64,000 bases of DNA, from positions 124,001-188,000 of the forward strand of contig NZ_CP090366.1 in assembly GCF_021432085.1 (NCBI RefSeq). The letters are read 5' to 3'. Of the stretch, positions 1 through 8,662 are shown one piece after another. Below the pieces are notes generated by a model, which saw only the letters and a program-made list of their open reading frames with translations, did no database searches and was not told the DNA's origin. How positions within the stretch are numbered: position 1 is the first letter of the stretch; every line of letters starts with the position of its first letter. The stretch comes from Stutzerimonas kunmingensis. Its GTDB lineage: Bacteria; Pseudomonadota; Gammaproteobacteria; Pseudomonadales; Pseudomonadaceae. Made by a program: the position numbers and the translations under genes.

Positions 1-330
1 GGATTCCACCGGCGTATTGCGCGGCACCGTCAGCGCCGGGCCGGGGCGCTTCAGCGGATCGAACTGCAGCATGCTGAACGCAGGCAGCGGGCGCATGTAA
101 TTCGGCCACAGCAGATGCATCAGCGAGTGAGTCAGCTCCGGCAGCTCGTCATCGAGCTTCTGCCGCAGCCGCCCGGTGAGAAACGCGAAGCCTTCGAGCA
201 GCCGCTCGACATCCGGATCGCGCCCGGCCTGCCCGAGGAACGGCGCCAGCGCCGGGCTGCGCTCGGCGAAACGCTTGCCCAGCTGGCGCAGGGCAGTGAG
301 CTCGCTCTGGTAGTAATGGTTGAAAGACAT
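1..330 (-). CDS. tssF: Type VI secretion baseplate protein TssF (VasA/ImpG family), N-terminal part
   Basis: Only the first 110 codons are present; the gene runs off the left edge. The N-terminus begins MSFNHYYQSELTALRQLG and continues with an FAERSPALAPFL-like stretch and an RDPDVERLLEGFAFL segment, which I recognise as the conserved start of TssF. TssF works with TssE, TssG and TssK in the wedge of the T6SS baseplate in the cytoplasm at the inner membrane. It is the last visible gene of the minus-strand T6SS operon and follows an effector/lipoprotein insertion that separates it from tssE. The ATG at 328-330 is the natural start. Confidence 0.9.
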   Translation of the reverse strand, partial: MSFNHYYQSELTALRQLGKRFAERSPALAPFLGQAGRDPDVERLLEGFAFLTGRLRQKLDDELPELTHSLMHLLWPNYMRPLPAFSMLQFDPLKRPGPALTVPRNTPVES

Positions 331-384
331 GTCTAACGATTCATCCTTGTCGTTTCGTGTCCGGCGCGCTTGCGCGGCGGTCTC

Positions 385-747
385 CTAGCGTCGGCGGTAG
401 CATCCCGTGGAGGTGTCCATGTTCACGAGCAGACAGTTGCCGTGTGGCTTCAGCCTCATCTTGTCGAAGAAGGCCCTCGGCCCTCGTTCGCGCAATTCGA
501 CTTGCCCGTCCACCATTACCCAGCGCCCTCGACCCTGGATGTCGAGGCTGCCGTAGTAGAGCACCGCCTCGAACGTGCCTTGCTCATGGAGCAGCAGCTG
601 CGAGCCCATTTCCACCACGCCGACCAGTTCGTAGCGCCCGGCCAGTTCGCGCAGCGGCGGGGAAGTGTTGGTGCAGGCGGCCAATATCAGCGCGAGGGCC
701 GCGAGCGCCAGGCGGGCGCAGCGTGAGGAGGGTTTACCACGAGCCAT
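385..747 (-). CDS. Small predicted lipoprotein in the T6SS effector module
   Basis: A 120-residue protein with an N-terminal signal peptide ending in a lipobox (LAAC, Cys at about residue 25), so probably anchored to a membrane from the periplasmic side. The mature part is short, beta-rich in appearance, and ends in a Cys-containing CYRRR tail. I do not recognise the family. Its start lies 14 bases inside the end of the upstream DUF2931 gene, so the two are probably translated together, and it precedes tssF. Position suggests either a second immunity or accessory lipoprotein for the DUF2235 effector, or a T6SS-linked lipoprotein of other function. TssJ is an alternative, but I see no convincing similarity. 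Confidence 0.7.
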   Translation of the reverse strand: MARGKPSSRCARLALAALALILAACTNTSPPLRELAGRYELVGVVEMGSQLLLHEQGTFEAVLYYGSLDIQGRGRWVMVDGQVELRERGPRAFFDKMRLKPHGNCLLVNMDTSTGCYRRR

Positions 748-1369
748 AGGGCACCCCGTGTTGCTCGATATAGGCCTTGGCTTTGTCCGAGAGTGGACGA
801 TGTTCTCCGTTGGATTTCCCGCCGTACGGCCCGACCTTGCTGATGGCCGCTTCGAAGCGACCTATTTCGATGGATTGCAGGCAGGGTCCGCCTACCCAGG
901 CCTTGGCGATGCCTCCAGGGGCCACGCCGATGGTTATAACCCTGCGATACATCCCTTCGACGACTCTTTTCTCGCCACGGCAGTAAGGAGCCTGAGGCTT
1001 GAGCATCTCCTCACGCACCCATTCGGGAACATTGATGCGCACGTTATAGGTCTGCGGTTCGACCAGTGATTGCCAGCGCACAAAAATGATCTCCGGTAGG
1101 TCGATGCCACGTAGGCCCTTCCCGGCGGTTCCGGCCGGATGCGATGGCCATCCGGTTACGACGCTTGCATAGGATGGCACGCCGCCACCGACTCTTTCGT
1201 AAGCCAGCCCACGGCGGTCGATTACATCCACGCTCTCCACCCAGACTTCCATATGGTCGGGTGCGATAACGCCTGCATACCAAGTGTCAAACGGCAGTCT
1301 GGGTTGGGCTTGGCTGCTCGCGCATCCACTGAGCAGGACGAATGCGCAGGCGAGAAAGAGACTCTTCAT
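734..1369 (-). CDS. DUF2931 family lipoprotein, likely immunity protein to the adjacent DUF2235 effector
   Basis: A 211-residue protein with a signal peptide and lipobox (LSGC, Cys at about 16), then a WYAGVIAPDHMEVWVE block typical of DUF2931 proteins. These lipoproteins often sit directly downstream of T6SS lipase effectors. Its ATG overlaps the stop of the PAAR-DUF2235 gene by four bases (ATGA), as expected for a translationally coupled effector/immunity pair. A periplasmic lipoprotein is the right place to neutralise a phospholipase delivered to the periplasm. The immunity role is inferred from family and position, not demonstrated. Confidence 0.8.
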   Translation of the reverse strand: MKSLFLACAFVLLSGCASSQAQPRLPFDTWYAGVIAPDHMEVWVESVDVIDRRGLAYERVGGGVPSYASVVTGWPSHPAGTAGKGLRGIDLPEIIFVRWQSLVEPQTYNVRINVPEWVREEMLKPQAPYCRGEKRVVEGMYRRVITIGVAPGGIAKAWVGGPCLQSIEIGRFEAAISKVGPYGGKSNGEHRPLSDKAKAYIEQHGVPYGSW

Positions 1370-3285
1370 TCGGGATAGCCTTGCTGTGGCTGGTTGTTGT
1401 AGATCAGACGGACGTTGGGTGCTGGCTTGCTGATAAGCAGACCGCCAGAGGGCTTCCAGTTCGCTGACAGGTGGATGTAGTTTCTCCGAAGCAAGCGTTC
1501 TTCATTTTTATCCAGGCCGTAACGGCCTCCTTTGGAAAAAGCCATCAGCTTATCGGCAATTTTCTGAAGCTCCTCGGGCAGTGCGGTTGCTCTTTCTCTT
1601 TCATCGATGAAGTCGAAAGGAACTCCTTGCTGCACTGCTAGTTCCCGCATCACACGCAAATACACCAGCGCCAACTCGCCGCGTATCTGACGGTCAATAG
1701 TTACCAGGCCTAATACCCAGTCCTCCGGTGGATGGTTGACGCCGCGGGGGTTGAGTTTGCGGATGCGGCGAACCTCTTTTTTAAGCTGATCTTCCGGTAG
1801 CCCGAGAGCCATCCACTTCTCGTATTGACGGCTGGTTTCACGCCAGGCGTGCGTGTTTTCAATAGACGTCCCAGCGGGCACCGTGGAGCTGACAGGACGA
1901 CTCAAGATCAGCTTTTCCCGGGCAATCGGAAGATAGCCACCACCGATATCCGAGTGCGCGCCGGGAAGGGCTATCTCCTGGTGATGCGGAGCCACGCTAT
2001 TGAGCGCGAAGTTCCAGCGCATCTCATCACGAGCCGTGAGCTGGACTACCTTGCGTGCGCAACCCGGAGGCAGGTACAGGTTGACGCCTGGATTTAGGTG
2101 GTCCGCAGGGCTGAAGTCCCACCTCATTGGGTCGGCCACGGCTGCTACCGTATCGAACAGCCCGATAAAGTTGATGCAGGCGTGGCCGCTCCATTCGAAG
2201 TCTTCTGACAGCCCGAACTGGCCTGGGCGCAGGAGGCCAGCCAGCACCCCACCGTTGGCTTTGAGCAATTCATTGGCGAAATGGCGAGCTGCTGCTGCGC
2301 CGCGGCTGAATCCGAAGATATCGAATTCCAACGCGTCGACCTGCACTTCGGGATTGCTTTCCGTAAATAGGCCCAGCTGTAGGCTGATCGTGTTGGGGCT
2401 CTGCATCACCCGGGCTACTACGCCGGTATCGCCCATCCCAGTAGCTTGCCCGTATACCGAATCTTCCTCGCCGCTGCTGGTGCCGATGCCTTCGAGATAC
2501 GCCTTGATGCTGGCGCTACGCTCGTCCTTAGCCAGGCTCCGGGTCGCATCGTCCTGGTACAGGTCGAACAACCGCGCTACGTTGCTCGGCGCGTTGCCGT
2601 AGCTGTTGTCCGGTGTCTGGGTAAAGAAGCCGTTGCCTTCGCTACCGCCGAAACCATGCGCCCTACAATACTCGACGACCTCCCCGAGGGTGCGCTCGTC
2701 CAGCAGGGTCAGGTCGTCCTGACGACACTTTTCGGTCACGGCAGCATTAGCCAGGTTGTTGCCGGTGCCATCGAAGAACACGCCGATTCGCAGGGTGATG
2801 CCCTGGCGCGCCTGTTGCTGCGGCTGATCGACCAGCTCCTCTTCTTCGTCTTCTTCTTCCAGGCCCAAAGGCGCTAGGTCCCCCGGCTCTTCCTGCCAGG
2901 CGCGGGCCACCGGTGCAGATGAGCGAAAGGCCTCGGCGGCAGCGGCCGCTGCAGTAACTGTCTTGGCAACTCCAAGGACGGCAGGCGCGAGGAAGGGCGC
3001 CGCGCTATGGCTGCTGCCGATGACCACCGTACCCGAACCGGCGGTGACGACATTGCCGTGGTTACCCACACTGCCCACCACCGCCGCCGGCTTGCCGTCG
3101 ATCAGCACATTGGGAATCACGGCGCTGGCCATTGCGCCGCCGCAGGCGGAGGCGTCGCCCATGCGTGCGGCCGGCAGGCCGTCGAACAGCACGTCGGGTG
3201 AGCCGACGGCGATGGGGTTGGTGCCGTGGCCCGTCTTCGGGCAGGCGGTAGGATCGCCGAGGCGGGCTGCGGGTTTGCCGGACAT
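1366..3285 (-). CDS. PAAR-tipped DUF2235 phospholipase-type T6SS effector (Tle1-like)
   Basis: A 639-residue fusion. Residues 1-92 form a PAAR domain (repeated PAARLGD/PAARMGD and IDGKPAAVVG motifs) that would cap the VgrG spike. An acidic linker (EEEDEEEE, about 143-150) follows, then a DUF2235 alpha/beta-hydrolase from about 163: GVFFDGTGNN, the nucleophile elbow GFSRG with Ser327, GLFDTV with Asp378, and GAHSDIGGGY around 442-451. DUF2235 includes the Tle1 antibacterial phospholipases. It sits between tssE and tssF in the structural operon and is followed by an overlapping DUF2931 lipoprotein, so a toxin carried on its own spike tip is the natural reading. Lipid specificity cannot be read from the sequence. 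Confidence 0.9.
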   Translation of the reverse strand: MSGKPAARLGDPTACPKTGHGTNPIAVGSPDVLFDGLPAARMGDASACGGAMASAVIPNVLIDGKPAAVVGSVGNHGNVVTAGSGTVVIGSSHSAAPFLAPAVLGVAKTVTAAAAAAEAFRSSAPVARAWQEEPGDLAPLGLEEEDEEEELVDQPQQQARQGITLRIGVFFDGTGNNLANAAVTEKCRQDDLTLLDERTLGEVVEYCRAHGFGGSEGNGFFTQTPDNSYGNAPSNVARLFDLYQDDATRSLAKDERSASIKAYLEGIGTSSGEEDSVYGQATGMGDTGVVARVMQSPNTISLQLGLFTESNPEVQVDALEFDIFGFSRGAAAARHFANELLKANGGVLAGLLRPGQFGLSEDFEWSGHACINFIGLFDTVAAVADPMRWDFSPADHLNPGVNLYLPPGCARKVVQLTARDEMRWNFALNSVAPHHQEIALPGAHSDIGGGYLPIAREKLILSRPVSSTVPAGTSIENTHAWRETSRQYEKWMALGLPEDQLKKEVRRIRKLNPRGVNHPPEDWVLGLVTIDRQIRGELALVYLRVMRELAVQQGVPFDFIDERERATALPEELQKIADKLMAFSKGGRYGLDKNEERLLRRNYIHLSANWKPSGGLLISKPAPNVRLIYNNQPQQGYPE

Positions 3286-3296
3286 CCGTTGTCTCC

Positions 3297-3704
3297 TTAC
3301 TGGACCTTGACCTGTCCGCTGCCATCCAGGCTGGCGGAAAAGCTGACCTGGCGCTTGAGGCCATCCACTTCCAGCAGGCCTTCGATGGTGAAGGCGAGGG
3401 TCAGTGGATCGTGGGTGCGCGGCAGCGACAGCACGCGCACCTGGGTCAACCTGGGTTCGTACGCTTCGATGAAACGTTCGATGGCGATACGCGCCTGCTG
3501 CAGCGAGTCGTGCAGCGACAGGCGCATATCGTTGAGATCGGGCAACCCGTAGTCGGGCAGCGTCTGCACGCTGCCCGCTCGGGTGCTGAGCATCTTGGCC
3601 AGATGGGCAGCCACCGAGGCCATCGCCGCGACTTCGCGGCTCCAGCCAGAGCGCCGTGCGGCGTCACCGCCGAGGCGTTCGAAGAGGCTGCCGTATCCGT
3701 TCAA
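3297..3704 (-). CDS. tssE: Type VI secretion baseplate protein TssE (gp25-like)
   Basis: About 135 residues with GYGSLFERLG at the N-terminus and LPDYGLPDLND, then a YEPRL motif, all characteristic of the gp25/TssE family. TssE joins TssF and TssG in the baseplate wedge and helps start sheath assembly. The only good start in frame is a TTG at 3702-3704, preceded at 8 bases by an AAGGA that lies in the last codons of tssC. A start further upstream would run through tssC. Eleven bases separate it from the PAAR effector, so it belongs to the same transcript. Confidence 0.9.
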   Translation of the reverse strand: MNGYGSLFERLGGDAARRSGWSREVAAMASVAAHLAKMLSTRAGSVQTLPDYGLPDLNDMRLSLHDSLQQARIAIERFIEAYEPRLTQVRVLSLPRTHDPLTLAFTIEGLLEVDGLKRQVSFSASLDGSGQVKVQ

Positions 3705-3708
3705 GTGC

Positions 3709-5187
3709 TTATTCCTTGTCCAGCTTGCCGACCAGCGACAGGGTGAAATCCGCGCCCATGTATTTGAAGTGCGGACGCACGCTGAGGCTGACGCGGTACC
3801 AGCCCGGTTCGCCCTCGACGTCGCTGACGTTGACCTGGGCGGCGCGCAGCGGACGACGGCTGCGTACTTCGGAGCTCGGATTCTCCTGGTCGGCGACGAA
3901 CTGGCGGATCCACTTGTTGAGTTCCAGTTCGAGGTCGGTGCGCTCCTTCCATGCACCGATCTGCTCGCGCTGCAGCACCTTCAGGTAGTGCGCCAGGCGG
4001 TTGACGATGAACAGGTAGGGCAGCTGGGTGCCGAGCTTGTAGTTCAGCTCGGCGGTCTTGCCTTCCTCGCTATTACCGAAGAACTTGGGCTTCTGCGCCG
4101 AGTTGGCGGAGAAGAACGCGGCGTTGTCGCTGCCCTTGCGCATGGTCAGGGCGATAAAGCCTTCCTCGGCCAGCTCGTACTCGCGACGGTCGGAAACCAG
4201 CACTTCGGTTGGGATCTTGGTCTCGATCTCGCCCATGCTTTCGAAATGGTGCAGCGGCAGGTCTTCCACTGCTCCGCCGCTCTGCGGGCCGATGATGTTC
4301 GGGCACCAGCGGAACTTGGCGAAGCTGTCGGTCAGGCGGCTGGCGAAGGCGTAGGCGGTGTTGCCCCACAGGTAGTGTTCGTGGCTGCCGGCGACGTTTT
4401 CCTTGTAGACGAAGCTCTTCACCGGGTTGTCTTCCGGATCGTAGGGGTTGCGCAGCAGGAAGCGCGGGACGGTCAGGCCGACGTAGCGGGCATCTTCCTG
4501 TTCGCGGAAGCTCTGCCACTTGGTGAACTGCGGGCCCTCGAAGTGATCCTTCAGGTCCTTCAGGTCCGGCAGGCCGGTGAAGCTTTCCAGACCGAAGAAC
4601 TTCGGGCCGGCAGCGGCAATGAATGGCGCGTGGGACATGCTGGCGACGCTGGCAACGTACTGCATGGTCTTGACGTCGGGTGCGCTGGGATCGAAGAAGT
4701 AGTTGGCGATCAGCGCACCGACCGGCTGGCCGCCGAACTGGCCGTACTCGGCGGTGTAGATGTGCTTGTACAGGCCGGACTGAACGATCTCAGGGCTGTC
4801 TTCGAAGTCGTCGAGCAGGTCCTGCTTGGAGGCGTTGAGCAGCTCGAGCTTGATGTTCTCGCGGAAGTTGGTGCGATCGACCAGCAGCTTCAGGCCGCGC
4901 CAAGAGGACTCCAGGGCCTGGAACTGCGGGTGGTGAAGGATCTCGTCCATCTGCTGGCTGAGCTTGGCGTCGATCTCCGCGATCATGCGGTCGACCATGG
5001 CCTTCTTCACCGGCTCGTTTTCGTTCTGCGGCTTGAGCAGTTCTTCGATGAAGGCCGAGACGCCGCGCTTGGCGATGTCGTAGGCCTCGTCGTCCGGGGT
5101 CAGGCGGGTTTCGGCGATGATGCGGTCGAGGATGCCGCCTTCGGCGAGGTGGTTGCCGTGCTCGACGGCGGCTGCGCTAGTGGTCAT
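3709..5187 (-). CDS. tssC: Type VI secretion contractile sheath large subunit TssC (VipB)
   Basis: A 492-residue protein of normal family length. Recognisable stretches include LESSWRGLKLLVDRT, IYTAEYGQFGG, the ASMSHAPFIA block, PRFLLRNPY, FRWCPNIIGPQSGG and the C-terminal RPHFKYMGADFTLSLVG. TssC pairs with TssB to build the cytoplasmic contractile sheath that drives the Hcp tube and spike out of the cell. It follows tssB after 26 bases in the minus-strand operon. Very high confidence from conserved motifs and neighbours. Confidence 0.97.
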   Translation of the reverse strand: MTTSAAAVEHGNHLAEGGILDRIIAETRLTPDDEAYDIAKRGVSAFIEELLKPQNENEPVKKAMVDRMIAEIDAKLSQQMDEILHHPQFQALESSWRGLKLLVDRTNFRENIKLELLNASKQDLLDDFEDSPEIVQSGLYKHIYTAEYGQFGGQPVGALIANYFFDPSAPDVKTMQYVASVASMSHAPFIAAAGPKFFGLESFTGLPDLKDLKDHFEGPQFTKWQSFREQEDARYVGLTVPRFLLRNPYDPEDNPVKSFVYKENVAGSHEHYLWGNTAYAFASRLTDSFAKFRWCPNIIGPQSGGAVEDLPLHHFESMGEIETKIPTEVLVSDRREYELAEEGFIALTMRKGSDNAAFFSANSAQKPKFFGNSEEGKTAELNYKLGTQLPYLFIVNRLAHYLKVLQREQIGAWKERTDLELELNKWIRQFVADQENPSSEVRSRRPLRAAQVNVSDVEGEPGWYRVSLSVRPHFKYMGADFTLSLVGKLDKE

Positions 5188-5213
5188 GTAGATGTGCTTC
5201 CTTGTCGGTGATA

Positions 5214-5720
5214 TCAGGCGTCCAGCTTCTCTTTGGCCGCCAGGCCCAGTTCGCCGAGTACGCGGTCACGCGAATCGTCGTCGGCGAGTACGCTTTCGAT
5301 GGCCTTGCGGAAGGCCGGGGCGTTGCCCAGCGGGCCTTTCAGGGCGACCAGGGCGTCGCGCAGTTCCATCAGTTTCTTCAGCTCCGGGACCTGCTCGACC
5401 AGATTGGCCGGGTTGAAGTCCTTCATCGAATTGATGCGCAGCTGCACGGCCAGCTCGTCATCGGTCTGCTCGTCCTGCAGACGGTTCGGCACGCCGAAGG
5501 TCAGGTTCAGCTCCTGCTTGGCCAGGACCTCGTCGAAGCTGTTCTTGTCGATGGCGATGGGCTTGCGGTCGTCGATCTTGCGATCGTCGGCGCGCTGGGT
5601 GAAATCGCCCAGAACCATCAGCTTGAGGGGCAGCTCGACCTCTTCCTGAGCATTGCCGGTGGCCGGCTTGAACGTGACGTTGATGCGTTCCTTGGGTGCA
5701 ACCGAGCCTTCTTTGGCCAT
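5214..5720 (-). CDS. tssB: Type VI secretion contractile sheath small subunit TssB (VipA)
   Basis: 168 residues starting MAKEGSVAPKERINVTFKP, with EEVELPLKLMVLGDF and the KIDDRKPIAIDKNSF block typical of TssB. It forms heterodimers with TssC in the sheath; the C-terminal helix is the usual target of ClpV recycling. I chose the ATG at 5718-5720 because GGAGAAC lies just upstream and the sequence before it overlaps the end of tssA. No clpV gene is visible here. Confidence 0.96.
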   Translation of the reverse strand: MAKEGSVAPKERINVTFKPATGNAQEEVELPLKLMVLGDFTQRADDRKIDDRKPIAIDKNSFDEVLAKQELNLTFGVPNRLQDEQTDDELAVQLRINSMKDFNPANLVEQVPELKKLMELRDALVALKGPLGNAPAFRKAIESVLADDDSRDRVLGELGLAAKEKLDA

Positions 5721-5737
5721 GGTGTTCTCCTTTGCGG

Positions 5738-7300
5738 TTAATCCAGCACCACTTCGAGATCGAGGTGGCACAGCCTGCGGTAAATCTCATCCTTGCTTTC
5801 ACGCACGGCGTGGTTCTGCGGCAGCAGCTCGCAACAGCTGTGCAGCAGGCGCAGTACCTCGAGGGCGAGATCGGGTTCCCAGCTGCCCAGGCCACTGGCT
5901 TCGAGCTGCTGGTCGAGTGCTTCGAGCTGGGTTTTGGCCAGCTCGTATTTCTTGGCCTGGTAGCACAGGCGGGCGAGGCTCAGCTGCCAGAAGAAGCGCT
6001 CGCGGCCACCACGGGCGCGCGCCAGGCCCTGTTTGAGCTGTTGCACTGCGGGCTTGAGGCCGTCCTTGCGCAGTAGCGGCACAGCTTCCTGCAGCGCGAG
6101 CTCCCAGCTCGGTTGCAGGGTGCCGGCTACGGGCGGCTCCTCCTGTCTGGCGGCCGTTGTCGGCTGCACATGGGGCATGACCTGGCCACTGATCCAGGCA
6201 CGGGTTTCGGCATCGGCAAACGGCGTACCATCGTGAAAGCACAGCTCTTCCAGACGCGGTACGCGTTGCAGGAACAGCGCGAGCTGGATCTCCACTTCGC
6301 GCATGGCCTGCGCGGCGTCCAGCTCCTGCAGGCACTCCCAGGCCAGGCGCTGGCCGTCCAGCCAGAACGGCGCGCGCGCGGTGCTGTTTTCCAGGTCCAC
6401 CAGCAGGTCGGCGTACTGCCCTTGAGCGAAGCGTTCGCGGTAGCTGGCGAGCTTGTCGGCGGGTACGCCACGTAGCGCGGTAATCTGCTCGCTGTTGTGC
6501 TCCGGCAGGCTGTCGATGCTCAGCCAGAGCAGGGTTCGCGCGAGGCGCAGGGGGCGCAGATCGCTGGTGCGCTGCTTGAGCCACCAGGCGGTCAGTGGGC
6601 GCGCCTGCTCCTGCAGGTTGCGCACGGCCTTGAGCGCTTCCTTGTCGTTCTCTATCGGCGAGCCGGGAGCGAAGACCTGGCTGGCGACCTGCTTGACCTG
6701 GGCAATGGCCGCCCCCACCGTACCTGGCTGCGCCTGTCCCTGACTGGCGCGTTTGACCATGCCGTCGAGCTGGCGGCACAGCGGCAGCAGCAGCGGTGCG
6801 TCTTCGCCCAGATGGCCGGACAGGCACTGCTCCAGCGCATGCAATTGCTCGGCGAGGCTGCGAAACAGTGGCAGCTGTTCGCCAACCGGCACGTCTTCGG
6901 AAAAGGTCTGCTCCAGGCGCGGCAGCAACCAGTTGATCGCGGCGGCGCGGGTGCGTGGCTTGCGTGGATGCAGTTCGGCCCAGTGATTGCTGCACAGGTA
7001 CTGCAGCAAATTCAGCCCCGCCTGTAGCCCGGCGAACGACTCGCGCTGGAACAGGCTCCATGTGAGCCAGGCGGCGGCGCGCAGATCCTTGGACAGCGAA
7101 GCGAGCAGCACTTCGCTGCCTTCGCGGACCTTCTGCCAGTCGATGCCGGTGGTCTGATGCAGTGCCCCGGCCTTGGCAAGTTCAGCCTCGAGCAATTCGA
7201 ATTCGCTGCTGTAGCGAATGTCGTCGCCAGCGAAATTGCTGTCATTGACCGGCTTTCTGGCAAGTTCCAGATAATGCTTGCTGAGTGCGCTGGCGTGCAT
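5738..7300 (-). CDS. tssA: Type VI secretion assembly protein TssA (ImpA N-terminal domain)
   Basis: 520 residues. The N-terminal third holds the ImpA-N type region (SSEFELLEAELAKAG, DWQKVREGSEVLLASLSKDLR, LNLLQYLCSNHWAELHP), and the C-terminal half is helix-rich with a WQLSLARLCYQAKKYELA tetratricopeptide-like segment, matching the longer TssA class with a VasJ-like C-terminus. TssA coordinates baseplate docking and sheath polymerisation. It is the first gene of the visible operon. The ATG at 7298-7300 has GGAAGA about 7 bases upstream; a longer reading frame extends into the promoter region and is unlikely. Confidence 0.93.
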   Translation of the reverse strand: MHASALSKHYLELARKPVNDSNFAGDDIRYSSEFELLEAELAKAGALHQTTGIDWQKVREGSEVLLASLSKDLRAAAWLTWSLFQRESFAGLQAGLNLLQYLCSNHWAELHPRKPRTRAAAINWLLPRLEQTFSEDVPVGEQLPLFRSLAEQLHALEQCLSGHLGEDAPLLLPLCRQLDGMVKRASQGQAQPGTVGAAIAQVKQVASQVFAPGSPIENDKEALKAVRNLQEQARPLTAWWLKQRTSDLRPLRLARTLLWLSIDSLPEHNSEQITALRGVPADKLASYRERFAQGQYADLLVDLENSTARAPFWLDGQRLAWECLQELDAAQAMREVEIQLALFLQRVPRLEELCFHDGTPFADAETRAWISGQVMPHVQPTTAARQEEPPVAGTLQPSWELALQEAVPLLRKDGLKPAVQQLKQGLARARGGRERFFWQLSLARLCYQAKKYELAKTQLEALDQQLEASGLGSWEPDLALEVLRLLHSCCELLPQNHAVRESKDEIYRRLCHLDLEVVLD

Positions 7301-7659
7301 TGGGTCTTCCGTGACGCTCAAGTTCGATCCGTGAACTTTGAAACATGCCGCCAATATCAAAAGCGGAACGTTTCCGAGAAAAGGGGTGCGCAACTTCTTG
7401 CACACCGTCCTTGCGCAACAAATTGAACAGGGCCTTATGGGGTGGGCATCCTAGACGTGGGGTATGTGTCGTTCAAGGCGAGAAGTGTGATCTCCGTTGC
7501 AGCTGGGAATATTAAGCAGCTGGCGACGGAACTAATTCAAAACGGGGGATTAAGTTGCCTTTGTATAACAACTTACTTCGTAGGAAATATACCGGTTGCT
7601 TGTAAGAGAATACTTACGTGCAACTTTCTACCCGGTCACAGAATTGGGAGTGATTAATG
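7301..7659. other. AT-richer gene-free stretch upstream of the T6SS operon
   Basis: About 360 bases lie between tssA and the mutarotase gene. They are visibly richer in A and T than their surroundings, as expected of a control region for the minus-strand T6SS operon. I looked for a sigma-54 GG-N10-GC element facing tssA and found none that convinced me. A 71-codon plus-strand reading frame (7442-7657) lacks family features and has no good ribosome binding site. Confidence 0.5.
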
Positions 7660-8562
7660 TTATAGGCCGCTGGAAGTTGCCGATATGGACACAGCCAGGG
7701 TGTGGCGCTGACCCGGCTGGAGCACCACCGCGTCGTCCAGCACATTGGCCGTCTCGATGCACAGCATCCGCTGCCAGGCATCGTCGGCGAAGCTCGTCAG
7801 ACGCTGTGCCTTGTCGATCCACGGATTCCATAACACGGCGGACATCGACCCGCTGGTGGTCAGTCGGATGCGCCGCTGCCACGCCGGATCGACAAGATTC
7901 AGGGTGGCCGGCAGCTGCTGGTAGACACGATCGGTTTCGCCGCTGAAATGCAGGTCGTCCTGTTGCTGGCATTCTTTCCAGCTCAGCAGCGTGTCGATGT
8001 ATGGGCAGCCGGCGAGGCCCTCCACACGCACCTGATGGATGTCGCTGACGGCGAAGTAGCTGTGCAGCGCCTGACTGATGGCAACGCTTTCGTCGCCGTC
8101 GTTGCGGCTGCTGAGGCTGAGCTGGAGATCATCGGCGAGGCGAATCCGCAACGTCAATTCGACCCGGTGCGGCCAGCCCGGCAGTGCGTCGAGCGCCTGC
8201 GGGCAGTGGAACTCGAGAGTCGCCGTATCGCCTTCGCCGTGCTGCTTCCGCAATTGCCAGGGCAGGGCGCGCACCAAGCCGTGGAAGGGCGCGGGTTGCT
8301 CGCCGTGGTAGCTCGCCTGGACCTCTTGTGGGTTGCGCGCCAGATCGCCGAACCACGGCCAACACACGGGTACGCCTCCGCGTACCGATTGGCCCTGTTC
8401 GAAGGCGGCCTCCTCGCTGAGCCAGATGATCGGCGGCGCATCGCCCTGGCGATAGCTGAGGATCTGCGCGCCCTGTTCGGCGATCAGCAGTTCGTCCTCA
8501 CCGCGGCGTACTCGCCAGCAGGCGAGCTGGTTCATTTCGATGCGTTGGATATCGACAGGCAT
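7660..8562 (-). CDS. D-hexose-6-phosphate mutarotase (YeaD/aldose 1-epimerase family)
   Basis: 300 residues. The order QGAQILSYRQGD, PIIWLSEEAAFEQGQSVRGG and GVPVCWPWFG, followed by HGLVR and SQALHSYF, matches YeaD-type mutarotases, which interconvert the anomers of glucose-6-phosphate and related sugars in the cytosol. The active-site region is expected in the HG and H-S-YF segments. I chose MPVDIQRIEM (start 8562) rather than the longer frame, whose first residues cross the palindrome shared with the amino acid transporter operon. Confidence 0.88.
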   Translation of the reverse strand: MPVDIQRIEMNQLACWRVRRGEDELLIAEQGAQILSYRQGDAPPIIWLSEEAAFEQGQSVRGGVPVCWPWFGDLARNPQEVQASYHGEQPAPFHGLVRALPWQLRKQHGEGDTATLEFHCPQALDALPGWPHRVELTLRIRLADDLQLSLSSRNDGDESVAISQALHSYFAVSDIHQVRVEGLAGCPYIDTLLSWKECQQQDDLHFSGETDRVYQQLPATLNLVDPAWQRRIRLTTSGSMSAVLWNPWIDKAQRLTSFADDAWQRMLCIETANVLDDAVVLQPGQRHTLAVSISATSSGL

Positions 8563-8628
8563 GGGGAATCTCGTAAGGGTTCGGGATCTGCGTCTGACCG
8601 CAGAGTGAAGGCGGGATTCAGAAAGGGT

Positions 8629-8656
8629 CACTGCCTCCTTGCGCAAGGAGGCAGTG
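8629..8656. terminator. Perfect 28-base palindrome between the permease operon and the mutarotase gene
   Basis: The half-site CACTGCCTCCTTGC is followed immediately by its exact reverse complement. As RNA it would form a 12-pair stem with a GCGC loop. It lies just after the last gene of the amino acid transporter operon (stop at 8663) and upstream of the mutarotase start. The T tract on the minus strand is weak (CCCTTTC), so it may be a terminator or a stabilising hairpin. Confidence 0.6.
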
Positions 8657-8662
8657 CGGGAA

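Noticed and set aside
3583..5211. 542-codon plus-strand open frame
   Set aside because: It is antisense to tssC and tssE, which are certain. Long shadow frames are common in GC-rich DNA.
7442..7657. 71-codon frame upstream of the T6SS operon
   Set aside because: No ribosome binding site, no recognisable features; lies in an AT-rich control region.
7301..7659. Sigma-54 promoter for the T6SS operon
   Set aside because: No minus-strand GG-N10-GC element with a convincing TGGCAC or TTGC half was found.
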